Source of the DNA: Amorphophallus konjac
Taxonomy: Eukaryota > Streptophyta > Magnoliopsida > Alismatales > Araceae
Assembly: GCA_022559845.1 (NCBI GenBank)
Contig: CM040126.1
Span: forward strand, 224,446,641 to 224,510,640
Length of the DNA: 64,000 bases
Direction of reading: 5' to 3'
A program made the translations under genes and the position numbers. The notes below the pieces were generated by a model that saw nothing but the letters and a program-made list of their open reading frames with translations, did no database searches and was not told where the DNA came from. Of this stretch, positions 22,098-33,499 are shown one piece after another. Position 1 is the first letter of the stretch; each line of letters opens with the position of its first letter.

Positions 22098-24376
22098 TGA
22101 TGCGGGATGGACACGGGAGACGACACTATTAGGTGCCACCCTCGGACTCTAGATGAAGACGCGACCAGCAGCACACACCAGGAAGACACTAAGCGCAACA
22201 CTACGAGCTCCTAGTGGCGAAACGTCGCTAACAGAAGTGGAAGCTCACTCGTCATCCCAAGCGAGGGAAAGCGCAGACCGTGCGCGGTTAAGGAACCGGC
22301 GAAGGTCAAGGGTAGTCCGACTCAACTTCTGGACTCGGATCGAGTCACGGGACAGGTCACACTCACTCTCACAGCGGTGACATGGACACACGGGCTAGTA
22401 CCTACGCTCTCGGCAGCGGCAAAAGACCGTATGCTAGCTAAGCAAATGAACGCCAAGAGGTTCGGACCATTACCTCCACGCACCCAGCGTGACGAAGACA
22501 ACCCCGGCCGAATCACGGACTCCCGGTTAAAAAATATCACAGCAATACAAAGATTTGACCCACTCCACGCAGGGAGGTAAAAGGTCACATGTGGAGCCCG
22601 AGAATCACGCAACTCGGGTTGACGGGCAGCATCTTGATGTCGCCCGGCAGTGCCGAACTCCGCGTTTTCGTGCTTTCCGAATGGCGGGTTCTGCGGGCCC
22701 GCGGGGCCCACGGACGGCGCTGTCCTCCGGATCTGCGGAGGTGGGACCCACTATGATGGGGACCCCTGGTGGCGCGCCTCCACGGATGGCGGTCGGCCGG
22801 GAACACCGATCGGGGGTCGATCGGTCCCGATTCCAAAGCTTTGAAGTTGCTGCCCACGGATTTTTAGTTGCTGTTTTCAGGCGCGCGCTCCGGCGAAAAC
22901 GGCCGCTGCGAGCAATCCCGATGTCGGATCGGGACGCATGAGCTATCGTTGGAAAGCTCTCTTCAAATGCTTCGATCTAGTCCCAGAGAGATCTTCTGGA
23001 TCTGGTCGGATCAGAACGTTATTGAATTTACAAGCCCCTATTGTACAGTAACCAAAATCTCAGATCTGCAGGGCACTTATCTGCAAACCACCGTTGACCG
23101 CCTAGTAAACCTCCGATTCAGCTCTTGAGCTCTTCTTCAAAGTTGTAGGGTACCAAACCACGGAAGGGGAACTATTTTTTGAATTTGATTTGGAGGTGGT
23201 GGTGATTTACTATGATTTTTGGGGTGACTGGTGGTCGGATCGGGGAATAGGTAGACAGAACTATAGATGGGTCTGAGAACGAATTTTAGAAAATATGATA
23301 TGGGTGAATAAAAAATTTAGAAAAATTATGGATGTGGGGGTGGGTGAATGGAACCCCCAGTAAAATTGGGCGAACCGAAAGAAATCAAGAAGTGGACCTA
23401 AGACATGAAACTCATAACAGGGATGAATCTGGACAGAACTCTGGTAGAACCGAAATGGAAGAGTGGACGAAAATCAAAAAATATGAAACGAGATCTGAAT
23501 GGCAAACCAAAATTTGTGGGATGTCCTTGACACCTCTGGAACATTCACTAAAATTCCCAGATCTATCTGAGCTCGTGGCTGAGACAAGAAATTCGTGGAA
23601 GCTTCTGTGGTATTGCGCGGGCAGAACTCCGTTGATGGCGGTGGCGGTGCGGTGGCGGCTCGTGGCGGCGGCGGCGGCGACCGGAACTGATAGGGTGGAG
23701 TCTCACCACCAGAAGGAAGCCTTCACAGCTTCAAGGGGAAGAGGGAGAGGAGAAGGGGGCGCACCAAGGCTGGAGCTTCAAGTTTTTTTTCAATTCAAAT
23801 GGTATTAATTCATGAAAATAGGAAAATACAAGCATATATAGGTCACCCATCTAATCCATCCTCCACCGTTGGATCTAGGGGTTAGGGATGGATGGCTATG
23901 ATGAAGTTTGATCAAAACACAACAAAAATAATAAACAAATGGGAAGGGGGCGCACCTTGACCAAGGGGGGAACATGGTAGGTGTGTTTGGTTGGAATTGT
24001 TGACCATTTTGGTCCCTTGTCCCCCATGTGGACAATTGACTAGTCAAGGCTTCTAGATGTCCACCTTAGATGTTGACCAACCCCACAAGGCTGATATGGA
24101 CCAATGGGAGGGGGCTTGGGGGTCCCATGGGGCCCAGGGGTCCCATTTTACAAATAAGCCCCTCGTACACTCATAATTGCAAACCGTATAAAATGAAATA
24201 AACACACCTTACACACAAATAAAGTCTAATTAAATATGAAAAATGGGGAGGCTCAAGGCGGAGTCTCCAGGCTGTCTCCGAGCCAGATGGACGCTGAGTC
24301 GGCTCGAGTCGTGCTCCGTGTGCAGTACCGGTGGCTCGGCGTGTCGCGCCGCTCAACTGCTCGGGTGTCCGCACCA
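22098..24376 (-). mobile_element. H 5' LTR (2279 bp)
   Basis: It is colinear with the 3' LTR apart from its last 20 bp. A TATA-like CCTATATATGC lies at about 23832-23842 on the minus strand. The outer edge is fixed by the GTCAT duplication. Confidence 0.88.
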
Positions 24377-24381
24377 GTCAT

Positions 24382-26886
24382 CCCATTAATCCCCTTCCAC
24401 GGCCTTTTTGTGCGGCCCCTCCTTCAAGGCCCTGCCGACCCTCTGTTGCTCAAGTCACACCCCTCCAACAAACTCTTCTCGACAAAGTCACTTTGTTGGA
24501 GGAACAATTAAAGAAGGTTACGAGCCCACGGCCCGCTCCTCCTACTCCAGTCAATCCCCTTTATGCGGCTCTAAATGACATTACAAAGATGGAGAAAGAT
24601 TAGAAGGATAGGAGAGACGACTACGGCGTCGACAGTTCAAGCAAGCAAGAGCCGACAGATTTCAACGTTCAAGTGGACGCTGTCCATCCTCCACCCATTC
24701 ACTCCGTTCATTCATATGGCCCTCCGCCTCCGCCTACGCATTCACACTTGCATTCACCACATCATCTGCAATACCATTACATTCCACCACCTACTAATAC
24801 ATCTCCACCATGGCATCCACTTGAACTCGATAATGAAGAACCGGTAATTGAAGAATTCAAGACGGCACATGATGACGAAGCTCCTCAAGAAGCACCCCTT
24901 CCGAGTTTCCTTCGCTTCCCTCTCCCTCCATTACCACTTGATGAACCCCTTGCTCAGGACGAAGCCACAGTCCCCGATCCAACCCCCATTTATGAGACCT
25001 CTTGGTGTTACGATGATGGGTCAACATTCCAATCACCCACACCGTCACACCATGAGTCACATTCTATCCCTAACACCGCTCGCCCCATCCGGCATTCTCA
25101 ACGCACTAAACCTTCTTCGCTCACCCCTCCCGTAACCACACCAATAGTCTCCATCCCATCGGCCTCCACCGAGCCTCCATCACCCTCCACTACGCCGGTT
25201 TCCGTCAAGCCTTCCATTACACCTCCTCTTTGTCCACCACCTCAGCCGTCCACTATGCCTATAACCCCTATTCCACTACTTTACCCTTCACCCTTACCCG
25301 TGGCTAGTCCTGAGCAAGATCCACCCTTTTTTGCACTCGAGCCAATCCCGAATGCTTCCGAGCAAAGGGAGAAGCTCGACGTGTTTGAACCTTCGTTTCC
25401 ACTCACCCTTCCTCCAACACCTTCCATTATATCTCCACCATCCATGGAACCTTCCGCCTCCACTTCACACCCCTTTACTACTCGGAACGGGCGTCCTTCT
25501 GTAAATACTTGTGCCGAAGATGATCAAGAGCCGGGAAAGAAAGATTTGACCATGGCCATGCTGTTCAAGATGCAAGAGTTTATTTGCCGGATGCCAATCT
25601 GGGTTGTTGTGCCAAGCATGGTTGAAGAGGCCGAGTCCCCGCCACTGCTCACTAGAAGAGAATGCCAAGCGTTGATGCCGTATAAGTTTGTGCCCAAGGG
25701 CCGGGCAGGGCACCCCTTGTTCCAACTTTCAAATCTTGAACTGTTTCTTCCATACAAGGGACGAACGCCCATCTTGATCAATATTCTTCATACGCTACAA
25801 TCCTTGGGCAACACGATGTTTCCTATCCCAACTTTCCAACTCTCTCACACTATTGCTTTCCACTCTCCAAGAGAGTTGTCACTTACCATTGAAGCTTCAT
25901 CCATTGGGCTAATTGGCTATACACTTTCACTGCCATGGAGGGGCAGTTACCTTGGTGTCAAAGGGCTTTCCACTATTCTACCCACCTTCCATTCAACGCC
26001 ATCCACATGGGCCACTCCAGGGGTAAGGAGGAGGATCTCATCCTCTCGCCCTTTATGTTCTTCATATTCTTTGCATCTCATGGATCCTGTCGCATCCATA
26101 CATTCATCGCATCTGTTGCATTGCACTCGCATACATTGGCACTTCTTCTTTCCTGGGTTTCCGGACCCGTATCTTCCCCGCCTTCCGGAACATCCGGATC
26201 TTCCGCATTTCCCATCTTCATCCTCTTCTAATCCACTCTCCCTGGGGCATCGCGTCCCCTTTCCTGCTATTTCCCTGGAACCTCCAGGTGTTTTTTCCCT
26301 CCTCTTAGGGCATGACGCCCCTTCTGATTCCACTATTCTGGAACCTCCGGATCTTTCTCTTCTCCCAGGGCATCGCGCCCCTTTCCGTCTTCTTCCTCCG
26401 GAGCCTCCGGATCCTGCTCTTTGGGCATCGCGCCCCTACACACCCTCAAGTCCGGATCTTCTGGATTTCTTATCTCTTCTCCTTGAGCATCGCGTCCCAT
26501 GGTACCTTCCCCCTCTAGAACCGCCGGACTCTCTTTCCTTCCTCCCAGGGCATCGCTCCCTTTCTGATTCTCTTCCTTCGGAACCTCCGGATTCTCCATC
26601 TTATTCTCTTTATCTTCTTTCGGGGCATCCCGACCCTTCTGATATTTCCCTCCGGAACCTCCGGACCCTCCTGATCCTTTTCATCCACTCTTCCCTGGGC
26701 ACCGTGTCCCTCGGCATCTCATTCCTCCGGAACCTCCGGACCCTCCATCTTTCTTCCGATTCATCTTTCTGCTCCTCCGGGACATCACATCCTTCATTTT
26801 CTTCCTCCTTTTCCATCATCTTTTCCCTATTTCTTCCCTGGGCATTGCGTCCTTCGATATCTTATCCCTCCGGAGCCTCCGGATGA
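24382..26886 (+). pseudogene. G long reading frame, C-terminal part (proline-rich, unknown)
   Basis: This continues the frame broken by H. It encodes a helix-prone stretch near 24480 (LLDKVTLLEEQLKKV), then a TAG at 24601-24603, then an open stretch to 26886. Residues up to about 25500 are Pro/Ser/Thr-rich and look disordered. A more ordered-looking section follows at about 25540-26000 (from DLTMAMLFKMQEF to LSLPWRGSYLGVKG). The last 0.7 kb is a DNA tandem repeat and probably not authentic protein. I see no aspartic protease DSG, reverse transcriptase YVDD or YMDD, integrase or chromodomain motif. Together with the upstream part, the frame is about 1,000 codons. The function is unknown; Gag-like is a guess from position. 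Confidence 0.62.
26150..26886 (+). repeat. Degenerate 60-75 bp tandem repeat with TCCGGAACCTCCGGA and GGGCATCGCGCCC
   Basis: About ten units carry a GGGCATCGCGYCC core (near 26247, 26308, 26369, 26424, 26485, 26548, 26624, 26697, 26775, 26840), most followed by the palindromic TCCGGAACCTCCGGA. The reading frame passes through it but changes phase between units, which argues against selection on protein here. Confidence 0.82.
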
Positions 26887-29800
26887 TTCCTCCTATCACG
26901 ATTCTCCTCCTTTACTCCCAGACCCTTCGGATCCGCCTCTTTCCATCTACCAATTTCTACTTCTAATTCCTCCTGATCCTGGGTCTGACCCAACTTCCTC
27001 CACATCCGCTGCCTTGGGCATCTGCCCATTCTCTCACTGCTTTCGAGACTTTAGTCCTCACTCCTCCTTCTAATTCTCCGCTTCTTCTGTAGACCTTTCA
27101 TGTGATCAGGGTCTCCACACCTTAGTGAGGGAGTTCTAGCCCTCGCCTCTCTTCCTTTTTTTCCTTATTCGTCTGAGTTTGGTCTTGGCACCACTCCTTC
27201 TTGTTAAGCCACTTTCAAACCCTTTGCTTCCAATCCTTTTGACTGCCAAAGAGGACTATCCCACGATGATCAACCTCGCCTCTGACAGTTGCTTCTACAA
27301 AGGTTGCAAGGTAACATATTGGCGTAAGTACTCATTTCATGATATCATTATCTCATTGCTTCACGATGATTTTCAAAATAAAGTGCTTCTTAACAAGATT
27401 AAGAGTGGTAGTCAAGACCTTTATCCTAGGTCGAATCTTTATCTTTACTAAATCATTCTCAAAACAGTCTTTTAGGCTTGTTTTTGCAGCACCTTTGGTA
27501 ATAAAAACCCCACGCTGGGAATTCAACGTTCTCTCCCCGCTTGTTAAGAGTAACCCTTAGCTGGGCATTCCATACACTTCACGGCGTCCTTAGCCGGCTC
27601 CTTTGGTTAAACACCGTCCCTACTTTGGCCATGCCTTGAGTATATCTGAAAGTCTTTTCTCTTCTTTACTCGACCGAATGCAGGGGCAAGAGGTTGACGG
27701 GTGAGATGACCAACCTCGGTACTCCCCAATACAAGAGGAGTCTCAAATAGGGGCAGTCTTGACCCAAAATCAATATGAGTTTTCATATGAGTTTTCATGA
27801 TATACATCTCGCCAAAAGGGCTATTATGAAAATCAAGTCAAAATTTCGATAAAAGTAAAATTGTGAATTATGGCATGTCAAGAGTGGCAAAGTCCCCGCA
27901 GGGAAAACCCTGGTCGTATGCATGTCAAGGGTCTAAAAATTAAAGGCACAAAGCCCCGGCATAACAGACTACCTCTTTGAGGGGAAACACCTTGGAAGGA
28001 ATTCAAGTCCCGACATCTCCCATCCTGCATAAAGCTTATCCTCAATTATTCTTCTCTTCTCCCTCTAAGACCGAATGTTTCTCGGGTATGGCCTTGGTAG
28101 GAGCACCGTTAATCAAGGGCAGTCAGTTATAGGGCGCCACCCTTCAATGCACGCTCGGCTTTGGGTAATTTTAACGAAAGGGGAAGGAACAAGGACCCTT
28201 AGCCAGTGGTTCAAAAACACCCTTTGATGCTGCATTAACAATGTCTAAAACAAAAAAAAATAAAAAAATCAAAATAAAAAAAATAAAAAAAACTTGAATA
28301 TTTCCTAAGTCAAAATCCAAAAAAATTGAAAATTTTCTATGCCAAAATCCAAAAAAAAATTGAATATTTCCTGATCAAAATCCAACAAAAATTGAATATT
28401 TTCAAAATTCATAATAAAAATTCAAATATTTTTTAAAATCCACATAAAAATTCAAATATTTTCAAAACTCATAAAAATTTGCATATTTCAAAATCTAAAA
28501 AAAATGCATTGTATTTTTCTGATGGTGCTTTTTGCAGGAACAACAACTTTGCAAGGACCAAGAGCACGGGATGAGTCCTCTCTATTCATTGCCATCTACC
28601 TTTTGATTCTTCCCATGTTCACAATTGATCACATCTTCATAATTTGCTACGCATTACTCTGATTATTCATCTCCAAATCTTTTTTATCAAATCGTGTTGA
28701 TCACTCCGCCGATGGGCATTATCAGATCTTGATCATTCAACTCCAAATCTTGATTAGCCAAGTTGTCATCCTCATGACAAACGACAAACAATGATGCTAT
28801 GCTATCTATGCTTTAATGATGCTATCTATGCTATTCATGATATGATACATACATGCTATTGATGCTTTGATTCATGCTATGCTTGCTATGCTTAAATACC
28901 TTATTCATTGCTTGTTATCTTTTATATCTTGGCTGATGAATCTTTGAGCGCAGGAAGAAGCTCTTGGTCCCACCGACTGGGCATCATCATCCAAGCCCCA
29001 CGGTGCTTGCACCTCATTTCTCAGTTCCCCCATGCTCATTGCTATCACCATCTTCCTGTATGCATTCTACTATATGTTACATACGCTACTAGATTATATC
29101 AAGGACCTTGTGGCTTTGGTAAATCTGGAATTTGAGTTCCCCTCCATCAAAAACAATGATGATTCCAGAGGAGTCTTAGTCATACGGATAGGCCATTGAG
29201 CCGTCCGAGACTGGGGACGATGGTTCCCTTTTACGAGTTGGTGCGTGGATAAACGGGCTTCGGCTTAGTATCGGCTCGCAGAATGGGTTTCTTGACCCAG
29301 TCTTGGCAGTTTAACAATATTATTCTTGAGTATCTTATATTTTATCCTTTCTTGGCATTTGTTTTAATGATTTCTTTTATTTTAGCCCTGCACGCATCAT
29401 GTCATTTTTACATCCATGAATGCCCAGTTTTCTTCTCAATTAAGGATCAATATGCTTATGTCCATGAACAAAGAAATTCAATTCCATTCTGAATTTGAAA
29501 GATTACTTCTAGTTGGACGCTAGATCTCGCTGGTCGATGTGACCCTTGCCTGGAATTTGCTTATCCCCTTTCGATCCAATTCAACTTATCTTCCTTCTTT
29601 TGATCCACTCATTAGCTGTGAACCGCACGATGGCGTCGATGGATCCGCCGGGCTCGCGTCTATTCCACTAATTGAGTGAAATTCGTAGTTGCTATGCGCT
29701 GTGGATGCCTCTTTTGTGCAAGAGGTTGATCAGCTCCCTTTTCTTTGTTCCGTGCCTATCATTCTAGGCAGGAGTCACCGATGCTAGCTTGACCTTGCGG

Positions 29801-29986
29801 TTAGCTTGGAGTTTTCTGGATTATTCCTATCATTTATCGGTTGTGATGGGTGTCTTTTTTTTCCTTGATATCCACTTATCAGTCCGCTCCACTGCATTTC
29901 CACTTCATCTCCCCGTCACTACCACTCCGTGTCGTCTCCGTTTTGCCTCCGTTTCACCTCCGTTTCACTCCCCTACAAAGCGGATA
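26887..29986 (+). other. Non-coding 3' interior of G
   Basis: This 3.1 kb has no recognised gene. It includes an A-rich block with reiterated AAAATCCAAAAAAATTGAAT-like units (about 28240-28510), a GATGCTATCTATGCT-type repeat (about 28792-28895) and otherwise unique sequence. Confidence 0.6.
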
Positions 29987-30001
29987 TCAAGGAGGGGCAT
30001 C
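29987..30001 (+). other. Polypurine tract of G
   Basis: AAGGAGGGGCATC directly precedes TGTAGACACC of the right LTR and sets the plus orientation. Confidence 0.78.
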
Positions 30002-30361
30002 TGTAGACACCCAATTTTGGCCGATAAATTGAGCATTTTCTTTGTTCTCCTAGTTAATGCCCCAATTGATCCTTAATTGGTTGATTTTCTGGGATTTCTC
30101 CCCCTTCTTGGCCCAACATTTCAATTCTATACCTTGGATCTCGTCTCGAGTTTGGCATTCCCGCGCTATCCGCTCTTATCGCTTTCTTGTTCATAGCGCG
30201 TGGTGGATCTAATTGAAGTTATCATTTGAGCAGTTGTTGTTTCTTGACGTTTGATCATTGTAGCATCCACTTTGGATGTTATTCTCACTCAACATTTGAT
30301 TAAAGGGCTGCCCAAAGGATATTTCTCCTTTTTTTAAATCATTTATTGGGCTTTTAGTTAT

Positions 30362-30416
30362 CGCGCTATATCGTCATAGCGCGTTCTTCATGAACGCGCT
30401 ATGGGTATATAGCGCG
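30362..30416. repeat. Perfect two-tier hairpin in G right LTR
   Basis: The outer arms CGCGCTATAT (30362-30371) and ATATAGCGCG (30407-30416) pair fully. The inner arms ATAGCGCGTTC (30376-30386) and GAACGCGCTAT (30392-30402) also pair fully around a TTCAT loop. Confidence 0.92.
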
Positions 30417-31134
30417 TTATCAGGCAGAGCCCTTTCCAAATCGGACTCCCTTCTTTCGACTCAGAGTCCTTATTTGGTAAGCTTCTGATTGTGTCTCTTA
30501 TCCAGGAAGGTTTCTAAACCTAGTAGGAACCTTTCCCCCTCATTAATCGGCAAGATTATCTCAATTTGAGCCGCCAAATCATCGGATTGAATTGAACTCC
30601 GACCTAGGGTTGCTTCTTGATCTTTCTCCTATAAATTGCACCCTTTGGCCGTCGTTCTCAGAGGATGCCACTCGAGATGTTGATGAGGAGGAGGAAGTTC
30701 TTCGTGCCAGATCAATAGATCCTTGCTTCTCGCACATCCAAGGGAGTATTTAGGGGCCCTTTTCGTGTTATTCCTCTTTCTACTTTTCCTTTCCCCCAAT
30801 CTACGAATTTTAATCTTCGCATAGTATTGCATATTGATTTCAAAACACTCCTTTTACGAAATACATGCATACACACACACCACACCTATCTTTTGCCCAT
30901 CCATAGGGGTTTAAAAACCACCAAACCCCCAGGTAATCGAGCCCCCCCCCCGTTTGCATGCTTTTGATTAAGAATAGGGGCAGATTCTACTAAAATCTCG
31001 ATCTAATGGGCCTTTTGTTTGGTTGTTTATGATTGTTTGCAGGCACTAGAAGACCAATACGTGGAGCCCTTGCACCTAGGCCGGCCTTGGAGCAAGGAAG
31101 GAACGAATCCAAAAAAGCCCGCTTCCTGTCTGAT

Positions 31135-31190
31135 ATCGCGCTATATGTTCATAGCGCAACCTGAAGAACGCGCTAGGACGATATAGCGCG
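31135..31190. repeat. Second hairpin of G right LTR
   Basis: CGCGCTATAT at 31137-31146 pairs with ATATAGCGCG at 31181-31190, with a GCGC-containing inner pair (ATAGCGC and GCGCTAG). Confidence 0.85.
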
Positions 31191-31437
31191 TTCATATCCC
31201 GGCCTACAGTTGGCCCTCATGAATTTCTGAGGTATGTAACATGTCCCCATCTTAATATTTTTATTATTTGGCATGTTTCTAGCCTCAGTGGCGATCACGG
31301 ATCTTATTAATGCATGTTTCACTCCCCTTGTTTTATCATCGACTTTAGCGCTTTTATCTTGCTAGATTATCTTGCTAAATACAAAATCATCAATTTGGGG
31401 GGGGGGGGGTAATCATAAATTCATGATCTACACCGGG

Positions 31438-33494
31438 TGGGTCCACTCGCGTGCAGGCAGGCTACGACTAGTGGAGGGTCAAGGAGTCGACTCTCAAGTC
31501 AACGGAAAACAACGTCCGAACCCTACGAAGTACGGGGACCGTCCCACGTACCGGCACCATCGCACGGTGACTACAGTCAGAGGAGAAACGGGACTCACAG
31601 TCCACGGGCCGCACGCCCGGCCACGTAGAAACGTGAAAACACGGTTCCCAAGGTTGCTCACAGGCCGCCAAACCAAATCCCACTCTCAGGGAAAGGCGGG
31701 AACCCTCCAGCCCCAGGCTGGGCAACTGGACTCGCAATCTAAGGTCATACGCGTGGCCTACACGGAAAGCACAGAAGCATGATTCCCAGGGCAACGCACA
31801 AGATGCCACGCCGATAACTGAACTCACAGTCCGAGGCCAAACACATGGCCCACTCGGGAATCATCTTCCAAGAAAACTCACGGCATGCGGGGGAGACCCC
31901 ACCGCACCCCCACCGACACACGGTGACTCGATCTAGCGTAACACAAAAGCCCTACACGCGAGAAGTCACCCGGACTCTCAAACCCATGGGCACGCTAAAC
32001 GAGGTAGCACGGTCCTCCCGACACCCTCAAAACACTGACATAGAATCCCACGGGTGTCTGGGGCACTCACAAGACCGCAAGTCGACCACTGGGTCACGAC
32101 CGGGTGGACTAGGGACTGACACAATGCGCAACGATCGCGGAGAACACGAAAACTCATCTCGGCACCACACAGAGCCTGACGGTCTAACCATGGGCTGTCA
32201 CAGTCTGTAACGGTCCAAGCCTCAACCGTCACAACCATTCTGACGCACCAACAAAGGGCCATCAGACGCTCGGTGCAAAGTTGGGTGTGACGCTCCTAAC
32301 CCGGTGCGTCATAGTCTCTGGCACGCCAGCCCTGGTGCGTTACAGCCTGTAACGCGCCAGCCCTGATGCGTCACAAGACAAGATGAAACCAACTGTGACG
32401 CGTCCCGCTCGGTGCGTCACAGGCTGTAACAGACCAACTCTGGTGCATTACAAGGTGGGTACGCGTCCGCTCTGACGCACCCACATAGGGGCGTTACAAG
32501 GCTGTGACGCGCCAGCCTTGGTGCGTCACAGGCCTTGCCTTCGAACGGTTAAAACCAACGAACGAAAGCCAACAGTCAGATCATCCCTGACGGTCCAACC
32601 CAGGCGCGTCACAGCGCCGTGGCGGTCTATCGTGGGACCGTCACACACATAGACCACTCAAAGGCTAAACGAGCCCTGTGACGCACCCACCCTGGGGCGT
32701 CACAGGCTGTGACGGTCACTGGAAGGACCGTCACACCCGCCTGAGCCCGAAACGGCGGGAAACAGCCCAAAAAACTGATCCACGCCCCGATCACCCCCAG
32801 GTGATGGGCAAACAAAGGGGAATCCATCCCCAAGCCCCTAGGCATGCATCTAAACCCCTGGATCGGTCAAAAATGCCGTAAAATGAGAGATCCGGCTCAC
32901 TCCCCCAAAACATGGATTTTTCCCAAAATGTGAAAATAAACCCGCTCGGCTCACCACGGCCTACAAAACTCTCGGGAAAGGGAAAGCACGAGCTGGAGGT
33001 CCATCTCCCTACCTCCACCGAAGATTTTGCGCCCCGAGCTCGCCGATCCACGAAGAAAACGCCGTGAAACCCTCGCCGCTTCACGAACCCGCGGCCGAGC
33101 TTCCACGCGCCACCGACCCTCGATCGTCGACCCGTTCCCCGTTCCTCGCCTCCCGCCATCGCCGCCTCGCCCTCCTGCACCACCATCGGCTGCCCGGGGA
33201 GAGGGGGAGAGAAAGAGATGAGAAAGAGTGAGAAAGAGAGAATGAGAGGGGGAGAGAGAAAAGGGTTAATATATATAGAAAAACTTGAAAATTGTAAAAT
33301 TTCATAAAATTATGGAAAATTACCTCCGCGATCCTCAAGAGGAACACAACGCAGTGGTACTGTCCCGGAGTCAGAGAACGTCACGGTTCACCCTGCACAG
33401 AGTTCCGAAGACACATCAGGGAAAAACACGTGTAAAGCACAAAATACACTCCGAGACCCACTAAAATAATCTGAAAAAAATTAGGGGCATTACA
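31438..33494 (-). mobile_element. F 5' LTR, outer part with promoter
   Basis: The LTR resumes after G's right target duplication CCGGG (31433-31437) and continues colinearly with 8161-10180 of the intact LTR. It carries the TATA box at about 33266-33278. Because of G, transcripts would have to cross 17 kb to reach the PBS. Confidence 0.92.
32168..32735. repeat. Second copy of the TGACG hairpin array (F 5' LTR)
   Basis: This is the 5' LTR counterpart of 8893-9419, and most arm pairs are preserved. It also contains an additional unit near 32321-32347 (CACGCCAGCC...GTGCGTTACAG) that the 3' LTR lacks, so unit number has changed since insertion. Confidence 0.82.
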
Positions 33495-33499
33495 GTAGA

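Larger units (their letters stand above)
16822..24376 (-). mobile_element. Element H: chromovirus derivative lacking the pol core
   Basis: H is bounded by TGATGCGGGA at 16822 and GTCCGCACCA at 24376, with perfect GTCAT duplications at 16817-16821 and 24377-24381. Minus-strand order is 5' LTR (24376-22098), PBS TGGTATCAGAGC, a gag with knuckle, a novel repeated region, an integrase C-terminal tail with chromodomain (19747-19157), then the 3' LTR (19092-16822). LTR lengths are 2279 and 2271 bp. Protease, reverse transcriptase, RNase H and the integrase core are absent. It interrupts G's long frame cleanly, so it is the youngest event in this nest. Confidence 0.92.
14148..31432 (+). mobile_element. 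Element G: large gypsy-like element without reverse transcriptase, holding H
   Basis: Edges are TGTAGACACC at 14148 and GATCTACA at 31432, flanked by CCTGG (14143-14147) and CCGGG (31433-31437), a target duplication with one mismatch. Two LTRs of about 1.43 kb are very similar by eye. A polypurine tract precedes the right LTR, giving plus orientation. The interior is 14.4 kb including H, or about 6.9 kb without it. It holds one long proline-rich frame, split by H, and about 3 kb of non-coding sequence; no protease, reverse transcriptase, RNase H or integrase was found. It fits the large retrotransposon derivative (LARD) class. Confidence 0.9.
30002..31432 (+). mobile_element. G 3' LTR (1431 bp)
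   Basis: It is colinear with 14148-15581, with only scattered substitutions and a shorter C run and G run. It contains the perfect two-tier hairpin at 30362-30416 and the second hairpin at 31135-31190. Confidence 0.92.
7042..33494 (-). mobile_element. Element F: non-coding gypsy derivative with long LTRs, holding G and H
   Basis: Boundaries are TG at 7042 and CA at 33494, with perfect 5-bp target duplications GTAGA outside. On the minus strand the order is 5' LTR (33494-13029, split by G), an initiator-Met PBS at 13015-13026, a 2.85-kb interior, a polypurine tract at 10181-10197, and a 3' LTR (10180-7042). The LTRs are about 3.14 and 3.18 kb. The interior has no gag or pol, only a short relic resembling the end of a gypsy pol (10180-10230). 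The LTR start TGTAATNCCC and that tail fit a Ty3/gypsy chromovirus-like origin. Its GC content is visibly higher than that of its host D. Confidence 0.88.

Noticed and set aside
28240..28510. A-rich block as a poly(A) tail of a LINE or SINE
   Set aside because: The A runs are interspersed with a repeated AAAATCC..TTGAAT unit and no LINE or SINE body or target duplication was found.
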